Shown here: positions 60,522 through 64,000 of the stretch, one piece after another
Layout: each line of letters opens with the position of its first letter
Position numbering within the stretch: position 1 is the stretch's first letter
Assembly: GCF_000315445.1 (NCBI RefSeq)
Contig: NZ_JH992959.1
Span: 122,035 to 186,034 of the forward strand
Source: Alloiococcus otitis ATCC 51267
GTDB lineage: Bacteria > Bacillota > Bacilli > Lactobacillales > Carnobacteriaceae_A
Length of the DNA: 64,000 nt
Direction of reading: 5' to 3'
The notes under the pieces: generated by a model
Seen by the model: the letters and a program-made list of their open reading frames with translations, nothing else
The model's database searches: none
What the model was told of the DNA's origin: nothing
Translations under genes and position numbers: made by a program

Positions 60522-62258
60522 CTAATCTTTGAGGTAGATGATAACTTCATCACCTATATTGGTTTGCTGTAGCCCTAGAGTTCCAATCTGTTGCTTAAAT
60601 GCGATGTCCCGTCCATCGTTTCTAATTTCTTCAATTTCACTACCGTCAATAAATACGCCATTGATTTCAATTGAGGCAATCTGATCTTTAGGCTCTTTAA
60701 CTGGGTCATTTAAATAGATTACTTTGCCTAACGGGAGCGTTTCAGATCGGATCGTTGTAGTATAGTCAGCCGTATGGGGTTCAGTTGGTGCAGGTTCTGG
60801 CGGAGGTGTTTGGCCTGAGTTACTTTCTAAAGCTTTAATTTTTTGTTCTAATTCAGCAATTTTGTTTTGTAAACCCGAAATGTCAGCAATACTGTGCGTG
60901 TGGTCTTTAAGAGCAACTAAACTCCCATCTGGATTGCCAAACCATGATCCTGCTCTGTGATAGAGAACCGCACCGCCGCTATCAACTTTGACACTGTCGA
61001 CTTTGTCCGCTATTTCAACTGTCAAACCATTCACATCGCTAATGTCATGTGTGTGGTCTTTCAAAGCAACCTTGTTTTCATGGTTCCAAAAGTTCCAATC
61101 ATCATCGGGTTCATCGCTTCTCCGGTAAATGACTCGCCCATCGTCTGCAACACGAACGACGTTCACTTTTTTGTCTAATTCATTTTCTAAGCCAACCACA
61201 TCACTTAGGCTGTGGCTGTGTCCTTTATCAGATTTGCCGGCCAAGTCAGATTTTGTGGCGTAACTGGTTAAATCAATACCTAAATCGTCAATATCGTCCA
61301 CGTTAGCCTTATTGTCTAAGCTAGTTTGTAAGCCGGTGATATCTGAAATCGGGTGCGTGTGGTCTTTGAGCGCCACTTGTTCGCTCGAATCATCGGTTTG
61401 CCAGATGTAATCTTCTGAATTATAGTACTGAATTTCGCCATCATCATTGGCTCTTGCTTTGGTTGCTTTTGTATCCACTTTCGCTTCTAATCGTGCTAGG
61501 TCACTGGCGCTAGCCCCAATGTCAATGTTGGCCAAGTCGGACTTACTAGCTTTACTATCCAACTGGTTGGGCAACCCTATCACGTCATAAAGGCTGTGAT
61601 TGTGATCTTTATCAGCCTTGTCGTCAAGCTTACTATCCAGGCTAGCGAATCCTTCCACTAAAGCTGATTGTGTGGCAAAATCGTCCAAGTCTTCTTCTTT
61701 GACATATTCGGATAGGTCTATACCAGCATTGGAAATTTCAACTTTTTGTTCTTCGGTCAGGTCGTCATATTCAAAGGGTTCGCCTTTGGGGCCTCTTGGA
61801 CCACGCTCACCTTTCGGCCCGCGATCCCCTTCAGGCCCTTGGAGTTGAGCCAGTTGGGCTGGTGTAAAATCTTCATACGTAAACGGTTCGCCTTTAACAC
61901 GACCTAAATTCTGTTCAGTCTGGCCTTCTAGCTTCACGTGGAGGTCTTCGTCGTCAAGGCGGACCCATTGAATGGAGTCCCCTTGTTCACCCTTTTCGCC
62001 TTTGTCACCTTTCGGGCCTTTTAAGGCGGCTAGCTGTGCGGGTGTAAAGTCCTCATACTCAAACGGCTTGCCTTTCGGCCCTCGCTTCCCTTGATGGCTT
62101 TTCAGGTCTTTCCATTTCTTCTGACCATCGCCAACCTTGATAACTTGCGTGTCACTGGCAACGCCAATTTCGCCTTCCAGTAAGACAATATCACTCGCCA
62201 ACCATTCTTCTTCGGTTTTGGTGACTTGCTTGACACGTCCTTTTAGCGTTTCAACCAT
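60522..62258 (-). CDS. Phage tail fibre with collagen-like and repeated KDHTH segments
   Basis: 578 residues. After an N-terminal head (about 1-50) there are three Gly-x-y collagen-like blocks ([35 protein letters not shown]), each followed by [13 protein letters not shown]-type linkers. A series of repeats with D(H/K)xH(S/T)xSDVxGL (for example [25 protein letters not shown]) follows, then a coiled coil near 480-500 and a C-terminal domain. The His-containing repeats resemble metal-coordinating fibre shafts. Probable receptor-binding fibre. Confidence 0.85.
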   Translation of the reverse strand: MVETLKGRVKQVTKTEEEWLASDIVLLEGEIGVASDTQVIKVGDGQKKWKDLKSHQGKRGPKGKPFEYEDFTPAQLAALKGPKGDKGEKGEQGDSIQWVRLDDEDLHVKLEGQTEQNLGRVKGEPFTYEDFTPAQLAQLQGPEGDRGPKGERGPRGPKGEPFEYDDLTEEQKVEISNAGIDLSEYVKEEDLDDFATQSALVEGFASLDSKLDDKADKDHNHSLYDVIGLPNQLDSKASKSDLANIDIGASASDLARLEAKVDTKATKARANDDGEIQYYNSEDYIWQTDDSSEQVALKDHTHPISDITGLQTSLDNKANVDDIDDLGIDLTSYATKSDLAGKSDKGHSHSLSDVVGLENELDKKVNVVRVADDGRVIYRRSDEPDDDWNFWNHENKVALKDHTHDISDVNGLTVEIADKVDSVKVDSGGAVLYHRAGSWFGNPDGSLVALKDHTHSIADISGLQNKIAELEQKIKALESNSGQTPPPEPAPTEPHTADYTTTIRSETLPLGKVIYLNDPVKEPKDQIASIEINGVFIDGSEIEEIRNDGRDIAFKQQIGTLGLQQTNIGDEVIIYLKD

Positions 62259-62546
62259 CTAAATTTCCCCCTTCCATATAAGGTCTGGATCAGTTGAGAA
62301 TTGAAAGAGTCGGTCACTATTTGGATCATCTTCTAATATTTCTCGATAAGCTAAGCTGACATCCACGCGGTTAATTTCCTCTAAGGCTTTGACGGGTAAC
62401 CTTTCCGTTTGATACCAATCGCTCCTAATTTCGGTTTGGTAATAGTCTGGATAAACTTCTAGCTTATGCGGGGTCGTTGTCGTGGTGTCCGTCACTTCGG
62501 GAAATTCGTCTTGCGTTGGTATCATTTTAATGGTGACTTCTTTCAA
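62259..62546 (-). CDS. Phage hypothetical protein
   Basis: 95 residues, acidic, Tyr/Thr-rich (VYPDYYQTEIRSDWYQTERL). Stop and the next start are directly adjacent (TAG-ATG). Between the tail endopeptidase-like gene and the fibre gene; function not recognised. Confidence 0.7.
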   Translation of the reverse strand: MKEVTIKMIPTQDEFPEVTDTTTTTPHKLEVYPDYYQTEIRSDWYQTERLPVKALEEINRVDVSLAYREILEDDPNSDRLFQFSTDPDLIWKGEI

Positions 62547-62563
62547 GCTTCATCACGGCCTCC

Positions 62564-64000
62564 CTAATCTGGTGCGTTCAAGTTAAAGACAACAGTGTTT
62601 TTATCCATTGGCTCACAATAGGCGTCAAAACTAATGGTATACAGCTGACCGGCTTTAAAACCTGGGCCATTGTGATAAACCTCGATTGGATCGCCACGGA
62701 ACTCGATTCTGCCGCTGGTGTCGCCTTCCACGCGGTTTCGGCTGTATCGAGTAATACCATCGCTTCCAATCATGTCAAGCGCCAATTCTGCGCTGTCTGA
62801 CGTTTCCGCTAGTTCTTTTTCAATAATATTAATTTGGCGTTGATTGAAGCCAGCTTGGCGAATGGCCTTGTCTATTTTGTCGGTGTCAATGCCGCTTTCA
62901 GCAAGATCATCAATATCTTCCCGAATGCCTGCCAAGTAGTCTTCAAAATTGTCTAATTCTTCTTCATTCCGCTTTTGAAGTTGCGACCACTTGTATTCAA
63001 AGGCTTGAAGTTTTTGTTCTGCTTCTTTTAGCCCTTGGTTAATCGCGGCTTCATCAATCAGCAGTTCCCAAGCTTCTCCATTCCATATCAGCAGTTGAGT
63101 TTCCCCTGGTATAGAAGGGTGATCACGGTACCATAAGTCCCCGGTTCGCTTGCGTTCAGGCTCAACGTTGCCATAAGTAATGCTATTGAAGCCATCAGCT
63201 GATAGAAGGGTATAGGATAGATTAGCTTGACTTTCTTGAATGTCGGACACGTTTCGTTCGATGTTGCGAATATTGGCTTGTCGTTTTGTACTTGGAGTAT
63301 AAACTACGTCCCCCAACTCAACTTGAGTTTTATTATCGTTTAATTTATCTCGCACAACTTTCCGAACACGTGTTTGATAGTGAATATCTAAGTCATGGCG
63401 GTGGATGGTAACGGTGTCCCCAATACCAGTCGCGCCAATGTTCGCCACGGTGGCTTTAAAGAGAACTTTCGGACGGGATTGCACTTTTAGTTGCTCGTAA
63501 GTGAGTTCTAATAAGCGCTCAGGGTCTTCCTCGTCGTCAAAACCGACGATCCCAATACGGGGCGCTTTACTTCCTTCGATATACGGGATGCCAAATCGAT
63601 CGGTTGCGGTTGGGTCTTCTAAGTAAATTTGGCCTCTTGGTTTGTCTAGCGGGTCTCCGTTTGCGGTGGACCATTCGACACCGGCAAACGTTAGTTTACG
63701 GCCATAGCCAGCTTGCCCACCGTCATTATCTTCCCCGCTTGATGTCTGTTCACCTTTGCCGCGTCCAATCAAAGCGGTATAGATTTCATCGCGTTGGGTT
63801 TCTCGGACTACTGTTAAGGCGTTGGACCCGTACGAGTAGCGTTTTTGAGTTTTCTGCCCCATTTCTTGATAAGCCTCAACCCACTTGTCCGTGATGGATT
63901 GGCCGGATATTTCAACTTTAAACACAAACTCCACGCCGGTCAGATTTTGCACATGCTTTAAGGCTTCCTTAACACTGGTGTAGTAAAACTGTGTAGTAAC
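62564..64000 (-). CDS. Phage tail endopeptidase/tail-spike-like protein, partial
   Basis: The minus frame is open through the window edge, so the N-terminus lies beyond 64000. The visible part of about 478 residues has the prophage tail domain (GYGRKLTFAGVEWSTANGDP, GIPYIEGSKAPRIGI, the VANIGATGIGDTVTIHRHDL segment) and then a coiled-coil linker (YKWSQLQKRNEEELDNFEDY) and a C-terminal carbohydrate-binding-like beginning. In siphophages this protein forms the tail tip and helps wall penetration. Confidence 0.82.
   Translation of the reverse strand, partial: VTTQFYYTSVKEALKHVQNLTGVEFVFKVEISGQSITDKWVEAYQEMGQKTQKRYSYGSNALTVVRETQRDEIYTALIGRGKGEQTSSGEDNDGGQAGYGRKLTFAGVEWSTANGDPLDKPRGQIYLEDPTATDRFGIPYIEGSKAPRIGIVGFDDEEDPERLLELTYEQLKVQSRPKVLFKATVANIGATGIGDTVTIHRHDLDIHYQTRVRKVVRDKLNDNKTQVELGDVVYTPSTKRQANIRNIERNVSDIQESQANLSYTLLSADGFNSITYGNVEPERKRTGDLWYRDHPSIPGETQLLIWNGEAWELLIDEAAINQGLKEAEQKLQAFEYKWSQLQKRNEEELDNFEDYLAGIREDIDDLAESGIDTDKIDKAIRQAGFNQRQINIIEKELAETSDSAELALDMIGSDGITRYSRNRVEGDTSGRIEFRGDPIEVYHNGPGFKAGQLYTISFDAYCEPMDKNTVVFNLNAPD

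Overview
The window looks like chromosomal DNA of a moderate-GC Gram-positive coccus of the order Lactobacillales. Gene content and order point that way: SRP RNA-dnaX-ebfC-recR-tmk-darA-holB-yabA-trmN6-rsmI, ctsR-clpC without mcsAB, Spx, FloA/NfeD, a PTS EIIA, T-box and CtsR/CcpA/PurR-type sites. An Aerococcus-like member of the Aerococcaceae is my best guess, but this is inference from gene style and not a database match.

Layout. 1-200: a 40-bp tandem repeat. 0.3-4.7 kb: a TetR-controlled heterodimeric ABC exporter. 4.7-12.6 kb: an AI-2E family permease, a lactonase, glucose EIIA, UppP, a purine permease behind a PurR-type operator, and nfeD-floA plus a frameshifted third gene. 12.9-15.5 kb: Spx, two unannotated RNA candidates (one on each strand), a PatB/MalY aminotransferase and tRNA-Leu(GAG). 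15.6-23.6 kb: a frameshifted tex, a MacAB-like exporter, glutathione reductase and a split chromate transporter. 23.8-29.0 kb: two consecutive RnfC-RnfD pairs without any other Rnf subunit. 29.2-35.5 kb: PepF, a 2-hydroxyacid dehydrogenase, a membrane protein, a lipoprotein, RsmI, a GIY-YIG protein and TrmN6. 35.6-41.3 kb: the replication/recombination cluster headed by the SRP RNA. 41.6-49.7 kb: an unknown membrane protein, a NatAB-like exporter, TadA, an aldo/keto reductase and ClpC/CtsR. 49.9-55.7 kb: haem catalase, a small RNA or leader, a BlaI/MecI-type repressor, a T-box operon (cyclase plus MetE-like) and a small membrane protein. About 55.8 kb to the window end: one end of a prophage (att-side small genes, endolysin, holin, tail fibre and tail genes, transcribed leftwards).

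How it fits together. Redox and stress functions recur: Spx, Gor, KatA, CtsR/ClpC, the RnfCD pairs and Rex-like palindromes. Several intergenic regions carry very good sigma-A promoters with recognisable operators. The most unusual items are a roughly 100-nt RNA from a promoter carrying two cre sites and containing an anti-Shine-Dalgarno stretch (13.85-13.96 kb), a structured roughly 230-nt RNA on the opposite strand next to it, the duplicated RnfCD modules, and the small RNA/leader upstream of katA. Two genes (tex and the gene after floA) are broken at A7 homopolymers; these could be assembly errors, real mutations or slippage sites.
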